From the NCBI GenBank assembly GCA_903903715.1, contig CAIUZX010000130.1, forward strand, positions 1-5,887: DNA of 5,887 bases, given 5' to 3'. The notes beneath the pieces are model-generated. The model made no database searches and was not told where the DNA came from. It saw nothing but the letters and a program-made list of their open reading frames with translations. Positions 1-5,779 of this stretch are shown here, one piece after another. The position numbers and the translations under genes are program-made. The stretch's first letter is position 1. The number at the start of each line of letters is the position of its first letter. This stretch comes from an uncultured Caulobacterales bacterium (lineage in GTDB: Bacteria > Pseudomonadota > Alphaproteobacteria > Caulobacterales > Caulobacteraceae).

Positions 1-1
1 C

Positions 2-991
2 GCGAACGGCCGGCGGGTGACCGAAGGCCCGTTTCCGCGCATTCCCTATCGCACCTCGATCCGCAAGTACGGCTCGGACAAGCCGGACCTGCGCAACCCC
101 ATCGAGATGCAGGACGTTTCGACACATTTCCGCGGCGGCGGCTTCGGTGTCTTCGCGCGTATCCTCGACACTCCGAAGGCGGAGGTCTGGGCCATCCCGG
201 CGCCGGGAGGCGGATCGCGGGCCTTCTGTGACCGGATGAACGACTGGGCCAAGGGCGAAGGCCAGCCCGGCCTCGCCTACATCTTCTGGCGGGAAGGCGA
301 GGAGGGCGGGGCGGGGCCCGTCGCCAAGAACCTTGGCCCGGAACGGACCGAAGCCCTCCGTCAGCAGATGAACCTGAAGGTCGGCGACGCGGTGTTCTTC
401 GCCGCCGGTCAGCCAGACGCCTTCTACAAGTTCGCAGGTCTCGCCCGCACAAGGGTGGGGACGGAGCTTGGCCTGGTGGATGCGGAGCAGTTCAAGTTCT
501 GCTGGATCGTCGATTTTCCGATGTTCGAGTGGAACGAGGACGAGAAGAAGGTCGACTTCAGCCACAACCCCTTCTCGATGCCCCAGGGCGAGATGGCGGC
601 GCTGGAGACGATGGATCCCCTCGACATCCTCGCCTACCAGTACGACATCGTCTGCAACGGGGTGGAGCTGTCCTCCGGCGCGATCCGAAACCATCTGCCG
701 GAGATCATGCTGAAGGCTTTCGCCATCGCGGGCTATGGCCCTGAGGTGGTGGAGGACAAGTTCGGCGGCATGCTGAACGCCTTCCGCTATGGCGCGCCGC
801 CCCACGGCGGCATCGCCCCCGGCGTCGACCGGATCGTCATGCTGCTGGCGGGCGTCAGCACCATCCGCGACGTGATCGCCTTCCCGCTGAATCAGCAGGC
901 GAAGGATCTCCTGATGAACGCGCCGGCCGAGGTGACGGAGCGCCAGTTGAAGGAGCTCCACCTGCGCATCACCCCCCCAATCAAGATTTAG
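2..991 (+). CDS. aspS: Aspartyl-tRNA synthetase (AspRS), C-terminal part; 5' end outside the window
   Basis: Class II aminoacyl-tRNA synthetase that charges tRNA with aspartate in the cytoplasm. The frame is open from base 2 and ends at TAG 989-991, giving 329 residues, a little over half of a bacterial AspRS (about 590). The N-terminal anticodon-binding domain and motif 1 lie off the left edge. Visible in order: the KYGSDKPDLR segment (about 65-94), the bacterial GAD insertion domain (about 120-480), the return to the catalytic core at FCWIVDFPMFEW (about 497-532), HNPFSMPQGE, then DIVCNGVELSSGAIRNH, and motif 3 GAPPHGGIAPGVDRI (791 onward) with the ATP-binding arginine. The end, FPLNQQAKDLLMNAP then ITPPIKI, is typical of the family. 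A GTG at 17 is internal and not the start. Whether the enzyme also charges tRNA-Asn cannot be judged, because the deciding residues are in the missing N-terminal domain. Confidence 0.97.
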   Translation, partial: ANGRRVTEGPFPRIPYRTSIRKYGSDKPDLRNPIEMQDVSTHFRGGGFGVFARILDTPKAEVWAIPAPGGGSRAFCDRMNDWAKGEGQPGLAYIFWREGEEGGAGPVAKNLGPERTEALRQQMNLKVGDAVFFAAGQPDAFYKFAGLARTRVGTELGLVDAEQFKFCWIVDFPMFEWNEDEKKVDFSHNPFSMPQGEMAALETMDPLDILAYQYDIVCNGVELSSGAIRNHLPEIMLKAFAIAGYGPEVVEDKFGGMLNAFRYGAPPHGGIAPGVDRIVMLLAGVSTIRDVIAFPLNQQAKDLLMNAPAEVTERQLKELHLRITPPIKI

Positions 992-1013
992 AGGGCGTCA
1001 GGCTTCAGGGGGA

Positions 1014-1697
1014 TCAGCGACCCGGCGGCTTCGGCGCCGGGACAGGCTTGGGCGGCTCGACCGGCTTCGCCGGGGGCTGAGCGATCTTCTTCGGCGGCGG
1101 ATCAGCTCTCATGGAGTCCGGATCGCGGTCCGGCCGTTCGCAGGATGTCACTGTCAAGGTTCCCCGCATGTGGAGGCAGGCCCGAAGGCTCCAGGCCTTG
1201 GGAGCCGTCTGGCTGACGTCGTGGATACGCCAGCCGCTGCGGCGCTGGAACAGCTCGTAGCGAACGCTCGATGGCTTCCCCGCGACTCTGAAATGCGCCG
1301 TGACGACGGCCGTGTCGCCATTGGTGACGGTTTCCAGCTTCAGCCGACGTACGCGCTTGCGCGGCGCGCCATAGCGCCAGTCGAAGGTGATGATGCGCGT
1401 CTCCATCGGCTCGACATCGAGCGCTATGGCGCGGGCGAGGTCGGGCATGAAGGCCTTGCGGTAGCCGCTGACCTTGCCCAGAAATGGCGAGCGCCGCGCC
1501 AGCAGCGCCTTGATCAGGGAGTCCGGCGTCTGTCCGGGCAGTTCCACATAGACCGGCTTGGTCAGGGCGATGCGAGGGGGATCGCTGGGGAGGCGCTTGA
1601 TGGGCGCATGGATCGACGTCGCCGCCGCAGGCGTCGCCGCGAGCAGGGCAGTCAGACCCCATGCCGTCGCCGTCAGGGCGAATGTCCCTCGTGTCAT
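1014..1697 (-). CDS. Exported protein of unknown function with proline-rich tail (DUF3828/NTF2-like character)
   Basis: A 227-residue protein probably exported by the Sec route. Residues 1-26 form a clear signal peptide: MTRG, a hydrophobic core around ALTATAWGLTALLAA, then a likely cleavage after AAA. I chose ATG 1695-1697 because it starts this signal peptide and has AGGAA six bases upstream; the frame stays open to a GTG at 1778, but that would add 27 residues rich in Pro, Gly and Arg ahead of the signal. The middle (about 54-165) has a short helical region with SPFLGKVSGYRKAF, then strands with VTNGDTAVVTAHFRV and SGWRIHDVSQ. That pattern resembles secreted DUF3828/NTF2-like domains, but I do not recognise a named family with confidence. 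Cys174 and Cys186 could form a disulfide outside the cytoplasm. From about residue 200 the tail is rich in Pro, Lys and Ala. It converges on aspS with a 22-bp gap. No function is assigned. Confidence 0.85.
   Translation of the reverse strand: MTRGTFALTATAWGLTALLAATPAAATSIHAPIKRLPSDPPRIALTKPVYVELPGQTPDSLIKALLARRSPFLGKVSGYRKAFMPDLARAIALDVEPMETRIITFDWRYGAPRKRVRRLKLETVTNGDTAVVTAHFRVAGKPSSVRYELFQRRSGWRIHDVSQTAPKAWSLRACLHMRGTLTVTSCERPDRDPDSMRADPPPKKIAQPPAKPVEPPKPVPAPKPPGR
1021..1041 (+). terminator. GC-rich hairpin with UUCG-type loop just past aspS; possible weak terminator
   Basis: CCCGGCG (1021-1027) pairs with CGCCGGG (1035-1041). Inside, C1029 and G1034 can close a TTCG tetraloop with one G bulged, so the RNA stem should be very stable. 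It begins 30 bases after the aspS stop and lies inside the last codons of the convergent gene. No T-run follows, so it is not a classical intrinsic terminator; it may instead protect the aspS mRNA 3' end. A second, smaller GC hairpin follows (CCGGC 1061-1065 with GCCGG 1069-1073). Both could simply reflect proline codons. Confidence 0.3.
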
Positions 1698-1703
1698 GCC
1701 GCG

Positions 1704-1708
1704 TTCCT
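1704..1708 (-). promoter_or_regulatory. Ribosome binding site that supports the ATG at 1697
   Basis: On the minus strand AGGAA lies six bases before ATG 1695-1697. It supports this start over the upstream in-frame GTG at 1776-1778, which has no comparable purine-rich site in front of it. Confidence 0.6.
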
Positions 1709-1822
1709 GTGGGTTCGGACGGGTGGGCTCGGTCCCTGGCGAGGCGGGGGCGACTCTGGAGCCGAGACCCGCCTTCACCGACGCCGGAGGTCTAAATCAT
1801 TTTCTCTGGCGAGGGAACAGAA

Positions 1823-1862
1823 GAGGGGTTAATTATCGTATATTTATAATGTGTTACGAGGT
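1823..1862 (-). promoter_or_regulatory. AT-rich island in the 1698-1883 gap; candidate promoter region for the gene ending at 1014
   Basis: The 186-bp gap between the two exported-protein genes is GC-rich except for about 1829-1860, which includes TTAATTA and TATATTTATAAT. On the minus strand TATAAA and TACGAT are possible -10 elements, but I see no convincing -35 at the right spacing. A transcript from here would have a leader of roughly 120-140 bases before ATG 1697. The plus strand also has a TATAAT (1845-1850), with no plus-strand gene downstream. No clear intrinsic terminator for the pentapeptide gene was found in this gap. Confidence 0.35.
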
Positions 1863-1883
1863 ATTTCCGAGGCGGGGCGCCAC

Positions 1884-2744
1884 TCAGTGCGGGGGCGCTG
1901 GAGGGACCGGGGGCGCAGGCGGCGCCGGCGGCGCGCGTTCGTGTCTCCAGCCAAAGGCCCGGTGGCAGTCGCGCCCGCGAAGTCCTGAGGGCAACCTTGT
2001 GCCGGCGTCGGCGCAGGCGTCGTCGAGCTGATCCTGGGTGAGGCCGCGGACAAGGCTCAAGTCGGCGCCGTGGAGATCGGCCTGGTTGAGATCCGCTCCG
2101 GTCAGATCTGCGCCGGCGAGATTCGCCCCCACGAGGCTTTCATGGCTGAGATCGGCCTCCTTGAACGACGCGCGTTCGAACCGGCCGCCCCTGAGAGAGA
2201 CGGCCCGGAAGTCCGCGCCATAGAAGTTCGCACCCCGGGCGTCTACGCCGCGAAAATCGACCGTCGTGAGCGTCGCGTTGCTGAAATCGGCCCCTTGCAG
2301 GTCCGCGCCGCGAAAGTCGCTGAACGCGATCTCGGCGCTCCGCAGGCTGGCTCTGGCGAGGTGCGCGCCCGAGAAGTTGACCGCCTTCGCCTCGACGCCT
2401 TCGAGCTGAGCTTCACCCAGCCGCGTGTCCGTGAAGTTGGCGGCGGTCAGCTCGGCGCCGCGAAGGTCCGCCCGCGAGAAGTCCGCGCCCGTGAAGTTCG
2501 CAGCCTTGGCCTCCGCACCGCGCAGGTCCGCCCCTGCGAACGACGCCCTGGAGAAGTTGGTCGCTGTGAACGCACATCCAATCAGCTTGCGCCCGGAGAG
2601 ATCGCACTTCTCGCAGGCCCCGCCGAAGCGCACCTGCCGTGGCACGTCGCGGTCCGACGCGTCCGCCAGCGCCTCCCCTGACGACAAGGTGGTCAGGAGA
2701 AGGCCGAGCGCAGCCAGATGCGGGCTTAGGCGGCGACGGGACAT
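1884..2744 (-). CDS. Exported pentapeptide-repeat protein with proline-rich C-terminus
   Basis: A 286-residue protein. Residues 1-27 look like a Sec signal peptide (MSRRR, hydrophobic AALGLLLTTL, cleavage after ALA). Residues about 48-230 are an almost unbroken run of A(D/N)(L/F)xx pentapeptides (for example GADLR, AANFT, GADFS, RADLR, QADLH), about 36 units. Such runs fold as a right-handed quadrilateral beta-helix, here about nine turns. Just before it is CEKC (Cys44, Cys47), with Cys57 in the first turns. After it comes LTQDQLDDACADAGTRLPSGL-type sequence, which I recall as a common cap in alphaproteobacterial pentapeptide proteins, with Cys244 and Cys260. The tail from residue 271 is APP/VPP repeats. 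The family includes gyrase-protecting DNA mimics, but an exported copy argues against that role. ATG 2742-2744 is the only start ahead of the signal peptide; no clear Shine-Dalgarno precedes it. Function unknown, probably a periplasmic or envelope scaffold. Confidence 0.9.
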   Translation of the reverse strand: MSRRRLSPHLAALGLLLTTLSSGEALADASDRDVPRQVRFGGACEKCDLSGRKLIGCAFTATNFSRASFAGADLRGAEAKAANFTGADFSRADLRGAELTAANFTDTRLGEAQLEGVEAKAVNFSGAHLARASLRSAEIAFSDFRGADLQGADFSNATLTTVDFRGVDARGANFYGADFRAVSLRGGRFERASFKEADLSHESLVGANLAGADLTGADLNQADLHGADLSLVRGLTQDQLDDACADAGTRLPSGLRGRDCHRAFGWRHERAPPAPPAPPVPPAPPH

Positions 2745-2813
2745 GGCGGCGGCGGGGGTCTCATGGCGGAAGGGGACAGAACGAATGCGACATCGTGTGC
2801 CGACTCACCGCCC

Positions 2814-2844
2814 AAAACGCCACTTAATTCGCGGTAAGGCGTTT
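2814..2844 (-). terminator. Probable intrinsic terminator of the NrdJ-like gene
   Basis: AAACGCC (2815-2821) and GGCGTTT (2838-2844) are perfect 7-base inverted repeats. An alternative pairing extends inward with CTTA (2823-2826) and TAAG (2835-2838), leaving an 8-base loop. Read on the minus strand, the stem starts six bases after the stop codon at 2850 and ends in GGCGTTTT, a short U-run. This fits termination of the NrdJ-like gene before the pentapeptide gene. The rest of the 2745-2849 gap shows no strong promoter, though one for the pentapeptide gene should lie there. Confidence 0.55.
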
Positions 2845-2849
2845 CCCGC

Positions 2850-5588
2850 TCACCCGCGGTTTTCCTGGGCTGCGCCGCAGGTGATGCAGATGAGGCCGGA
2901 GCCCCTCGGCGTGAGGGAGATGTCGCCGCAGGCCGGGCAGACGCCGAAGCTCGCATCGGCCACGGACTCGCTGTCGTCGCCGTTTCCGCCGCGCCGGGCG
3001 GTGGGCAGGAACAACAGGTTGTCCGGCGCCGCGCCCCGGCTGAAGCCCTTGGAGATGAAACGGGTGGCGGGCTGGGGGCCCTGTTCCTCATCCGCGCCGG
3101 CGCCGAGGCCGTCCGCGGAAAGGGCGTCGGGGTCGGCGTTGGCGAGATCGTGCCGGTCGAGATAGCTGATGCCGAGCTCCCGGAACACATAGTCGAGGAT
3201 GGAGGTCGCCGAGCGCACCTGATCGTTGCCCGTCACGGGCCCCGCCGGTTCGAAGCGGGTGAAGACGAAGGCGTCGACGAACTCCTCTAACGGAACGCCG
3301 TATTGCAGGCCGATGGAGATCGAAATCGCGAAGTTGTTCATCAGCGAGCGGAAGGCGGCGCCTTCCTTGTGCATATCGATGAAGATCTCGCCCAGCTCCC
3401 CGTCTTCATACTCGCCGGTGTGGATATAGACCTTGTGACCGCCCACAGCGGCCTTCTGAATATAGCCCTTGCGGCGGTCGGGCAGGCGACGGCGGGTGCG
3501 GTCGCGCTCGATGATCTTTTCAACGATCCGTTCGGATGGTTGTCCGAAGGACGGCGCGGGCGCCTCGCGCCGCGTGACCGCTTCTGACGGCAGGTCCAGC
3601 ACGGCGGTGTTCGTTTCCCTGGCGATGGCGATGGCCTCGATCCCGGCGGAGAAGGCCTTGTCGAGCCAGACCTCGACGTCCGCCACGGCTGCGCTCGAAG
3701 GGGCGCCGAGGGTGAACGCGCCTTGGGTCAGGGCGAAGGGGCTGAAGGCCGCGGCGGCGGCGATGTGGTCCGAAACCGAGGGTGGCCGATGGATCTGCGA
3801 CATGTCGAAGCCGCCCAGGATCAGGCGTTCCGCCTCGTCGATGTCCGCGCGGCTGAAGCCCGCCTCGAGCAGCACATTGAGGGTGGGGCTCGTCAGCCGC
3901 TCGCTCGGCACGCCCAGCACGTCCTGCACGAAGCCCGCGCCTATGACCGCCGGGCGGAAGGCGTCCGCCAGCTTGCGGGCGGAAAGGAGGGCGGATTCCG
4001 CGCGCGTGATTTCGTGATCGGTAAAGCCCTTGAGCTTGAGGGAAGCGGCGTTGATCGGGCCAAGATCGAAGGCGCGCACGCCGATGGCGGTCCGGCGCAG
4101 GTCCGAGGCGGAGACGCCGACTGCGGACGCTGCGCCGAAGGCTTCGGCTCGGAGGGTCGGCACGACCACGCCGTCCGCGCTTTCCGAAACGCCCACGGGC
4201 CCGGCCCAAGGCGCGCCGCCGACGGAGAGACCGCCGAGACGGAGGCCAAGCTCGGGCGCCGCGCCGAAGTCCATCAGGCCTGTATTGCGCAGAAGACGCG
4301 CGTCGACGGCGCGCAGCATCTCCGCCGCGCCGCCTGCGCCCGCCCGCTCCGCCGCCTGCGCCTGAAGGAGGATCCGTTCGGCGAGAATCCCTGGGGTTTG
4401 CGTCGTGGCGGGCGCGGGGCCCATGAGGCGCCCCATCTCCTCGGAGGTGTGGGCGGCGACCGCGGCGGCCAGGGCAAAGGCCTGCTCGGCGCTGGTGTAA
4501 GGGTCCTGCGACGCCTTGCGCTCGGCGAGGCCGGCGAGGGTCACGCGCACCGTGCGGTGGGTGTAGAGCGCGTCCGCCGCGCCCGCGGTCGGGGCGACGC
4601 CGGACGCCAGCATGATCTCGAGCGCTGTGGTCCATAGCCGCACCGCCGCCTGCAGCGCGCTGGTGTCCGTTTCACCGGTCGGCAGGAGGGCTGCAAGGCT
4701 GAGGGCGCAGCGGGGGGCGTGGGCCGCCCGCGCCGCGGCCTCGGCGAACGTGACCGACTGCGCCAGCACGATGCGGTCGCTGTCCCAGGCCGCCCGGGAC
4801 GCCGTCTCGATCACGTTCGGGCCGGAGAGGTAGAGGCGTGGCGGGGCGGGCACGTCGACCGCGAAAGCCTCCGGCGTCAGGCCCTGCGCGCCGAGCGCGA
4901 CGGCGTCGAGAATGGCGGCGTCCGAGGCGCCTGCGCGGCGGGCTGCGTGCATCGCGCGCCCGAGCACGGGATTGCTGGAGGGGTCGGCGCAGGCTCTGCG
5001 GTCGCCTTCGCAGCGGGAGACCGCTTCCGAGACGGCGGTCAGCCGGGTCTCGATCTCCGCCAGCGAGGTGCTGGCGAGCTTCGCCGCGCGGGTGGCGGCG
5101 GCATGCTGCGAGAACTGCGCCCGACCGGCGGGGGAGGCGAGGTCAACGACATTCAGGTCTTGGGCGCCGCCGGACAGTCGGGCGCCGGAGAAGGGAGAGA
5201 CGCGGCAGCCGGACGCGCCTTGCGCCTCAGGCGCGGCGAGGCCGAGGGTCAGGGTGGCGCACAGATCCTCGCAGAAGGCGGCGGCGTCCGCTTCACGGTC
5301 GAACAGGCCCAGCGCCCAGCCCCAATGGGCGAGGCGGACGGCATAGGCGAGGAAAGCGCCGTCCAGCGCCTGACCAAACTCGCGGCCGATGCTGTCGAGG
5401 GCGGGGGGCGCAGGCGTGTCAGGTCGGTCGGTGGGCAGGCTCTCCGCCCAGTCGAGCCACGCCTCGACCCGCGCGTTCGTCCAGTGCGCAGGCGCAGCTG
5501 TGTCCACGAAGCCCCAGGGGCGTTCGATCTCGCGAGCGTCGAGCTCCACCGTCCGCGCAGATTCTGCGAACCATCGTTCGAAACGCAT
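2850..5588 (-). CDS. NrdJ-like pseudoenzyme: degenerate class II (B12-dependent) ribonucleotide reductase paralogue with TSCPD domain
   Basis: A 912-residue cytoplasmic protein, shorter than alphaproteobacterial NrdJ (roughly 1,200). I start at ATG 5586-5588 because MRFERWF matches the usual NrdJ start MRxERRF; the frame is open to a TTG at 5645, which would add 19 residues with no family match. NrdJ landmarks appear in order: HWGWALGLF then FCEDL (about 88-110), CEGDRRACADPSSNPVL (193-209), RLWTTALEIM (about 317-326), INAASLKLKGFTDHEI (512-527), VSDHIAAAAAFSPF (605-618), then a strongly conserved C-terminal module from RRLPDRRKGY to SYLDRHDLA (about 700-816) containing the TSCPD region. It ends in CPAC and CITC (884-904), a probable zinc ribbon. 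Catalytic motifs are missing: no NPCSE, no PTGT, no FDCANPCG, and LSGPNVIETA replaces the SGQNSNNSV segment. No cysteine occurs between 294 and 884. It is therefore unlikely to reduce ribonucleotides. A structural or regulatory partner of a true reductase is inference. The frame is intact, so this is not called a pseudogene. Confidence 0.85.
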   Translation of the reverse strand: MRFERWFAESARTVELDAREIERPWGFVDTAAPAHWTNARVEAWLDWAESLPTDRPDTPAPPALDSIGREFGQALDGAFLAYAVRLAHWGWALGLFDREADAAAFCEDLCATLTLGLAAPEAQGASGCRVSPFSGARLSGGAQDLNVVDLASPAGRAQFSQHAAATRAAKLASTSLAEIETRLTAVSEAVSRCEGDRRACADPSSNPVLGRAMHAARRAGASDAAILDAVALGAQGLTPEAFAVDVPAPPRLYLSGPNVIETASRAAWDSDRIVLAQSVTFAEAAARAAHAPRCALSLAALLPTGETDTSALQAAVRLWTTALEIMLASGVAPTAGAADALYTHRTVRVTLAGLAERKASQDPYTSAEQAFALAAAVAAHTSEEMGRLMGPAPATTQTPGILAERILLQAQAAERAGAGGAAEMLRAVDARLLRNTGLMDFGAAPELGLRLGGLSVGGAPWAGPVGVSESADGVVVPTLRAEAFGAASAVGVSASDLRRTAIGVRAFDLGPINAASLKLKGFTDHEITRAESALLSARKLADAFRPAVIGAGFVQDVLGVPSERLTSPTLNVLLEAGFSRADIDEAERLILGGFDMSQIHRPPSVSDHIAAAAAFSPFALTQGAFTLGAPSSAAVADVEVWLDKAFSAGIEAIAIARETNTAVLDLPSEAVTRREAPAPSFGQPSERIVEKIIERDRTRRRLPDRRKGYIQKAAVGGHKVYIHTGEYEDGELGEIFIDMHKEGAAFRSLMNNFAISISIGLQYGVPLEEFVDAFVFTRFEPAGPVTGNDQVRSATSILDYVFRELGISYLDRHDLANADPDALSADGLGAGADEEQGPQPATRFISKGFSRGAAPDNLLFLPTARRGGNGDDSESVADASFGVCPACGDISLTPRGSGLICITCGAAQENRG

Positions 5589-5609
5589 GTTTCCCGCCCC
5601 AACAAACCC

Positions 5610-5629
5610 TAGCCTTTCGCGTGAGGCTA
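5610..5629. repeat. Short inverted repeat upstream of the NrdJ-like gene
   Basis: TAGCCT (5610-5615) and AGGCTA (5624-5629) are perfect 6-base arms around an 8-base loop. It overlaps the proposed -10 and first transcribed bases, so it may be an operator or only a chance palindrome. Confidence 0.4.
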
Positions 5630-5652
5630 AGGTGGGTTCAGACAATACGCAA
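5624..5652 (-). promoter_or_regulatory. Candidate promoter of the NrdJ-like gene
   Basis: Read on the minus strand, TTGCGT (5647-5652) and TAGCCT (5624-5629) are spaced by 17 bases. The -10 match to consensus is weak. If used, transcription would start near 5617, giving a leader of about 29 bases, and the -35 would sit inside the proximal NrdR-like box, which suits repression. The ATG is preceded only by a weak purine-rich GGGGCGGGAAAC. Confidence 0.3.
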
Positions 5653-5662
5653 CAGGTTGCGG
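5647..5662. promoter_or_regulatory. NrdR-like box, proximal
   Basis: ACGCAACAGGTTGCGG contains a perfect inverted repeat, CGCAAC-AG-GTTGCG. It matches about 10 of 16 positions of the NrdR consensus as I recall it (acaCwAtATaTwGwgt), including the outer C and G of the core. It overlaps the proposed -35 of the NrdJ-like gene. Weak alone, it gains weight from the second box 32 bp away. Confidence 0.5.
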
Positions 5663-5678
5663 AAAACTGTCCACCGAA

Positions 5679-5694
5679 ACACTATATGTAGATG
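5679..5694. promoter_or_regulatory. NrdR-like box, distal
   Basis: ACACTATATGTAGATG matches about 13 of 16 positions of the recalled NrdR consensus acaCwAtATaTwGwgt; the half ACACTATAT is perfect. NrdR is the zinc-finger/ATP-cone repressor of ribonucleotide reductase genes, and its sites usually occur as pairs about three helical turns apart. This box is centred 32 bp from the proximal one. Confidence 0.65.
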
Positions 5695-5719
5695 GCGGGT
5701 CGTTTCGAGGAGGGCCTGA

Positions 5720-5749
5720 GGACCTGCGGTCCCGCGCTGGACGCGGACC
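5720..5749. repeat. Two overlapping, mutually exclusive GC hairpins in the divergent intergenic region
   Basis: GGACC (5720-5724) pairs with GGTCC (5728-5732) around TGC. The same GGTCC stretch, as GGTCCCGCG (5728-5736), can instead pair with CGCGGACC (5742-5749) with one bulged C and a 5-base loop. Together they form a three-part GGACC/GGTCC/GGACC array. It lies between the NrdR-like boxes and the NDUFA12 start; role unknown. Confidence 0.45.
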
Positions 5750-5761
5750 CGTGCTTTCGCC

Positions 5762-5767
5762 TATAGT
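5762..5767 (+). promoter_or_regulatory. Candidate -10 element for the NDUFA12-family gene
   Basis: TATAGT lies 12 bases before the ATG at 5780. No good -35 is visible. If used, the transcript would start only about six bases before the ATG, giving a nearly leaderless mRNA, consistent with the lack of a Shine-Dalgarno site there. Confidence 0.3.
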
Positions 5768-5779
5768 CTGCGCCTCGAA

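Noticed and set aside
1698..1778. Upstream GTG start for the small exported protein
   Set aside because: It would place 27 Pro/Gly/Arg-rich residues before a good signal peptide and has no ribosome binding site, whereas ATG 1697 has AGGAA at six bases.
1829..1845. CtrA-type site (TTAA-N7-TTAA) in the AT-rich island
   Set aside because: Only one TTAA half-site is present; the second half at the required spacing is not.
2070..2681. Long open frame on the plus strand opposite the pentapeptide-repeat gene
   Set aside because: Its regular composition mirrors the codon-level repeats of the opposite strand; the minus-strand frame has a signal peptide and real pentapeptide repeats.
2850..5588. Annotation as an active NrdJ ribonucleotide reductase
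   Set aside because: The radical-cysteine motif and other active-site motifs are missing; the resemblance is strong only in the C-terminal module.
3723..5612. Several long open frames on the plus strand and in other minus-strand frames across the NrdJ-like gene
   Set aside because: GC-rich DNA gives long antisense frames; none shows a recognisable domain, and the 2850-5588 frame matches NrdJ along its length.
5589..5645. Upstream TTG start adding 19 residues to the NrdJ-like protein
   Set aside because: The extra residues match nothing in NrdJ, TTG is a rare start, and ATG 5588 begins exactly at the conserved MRxER sequence.
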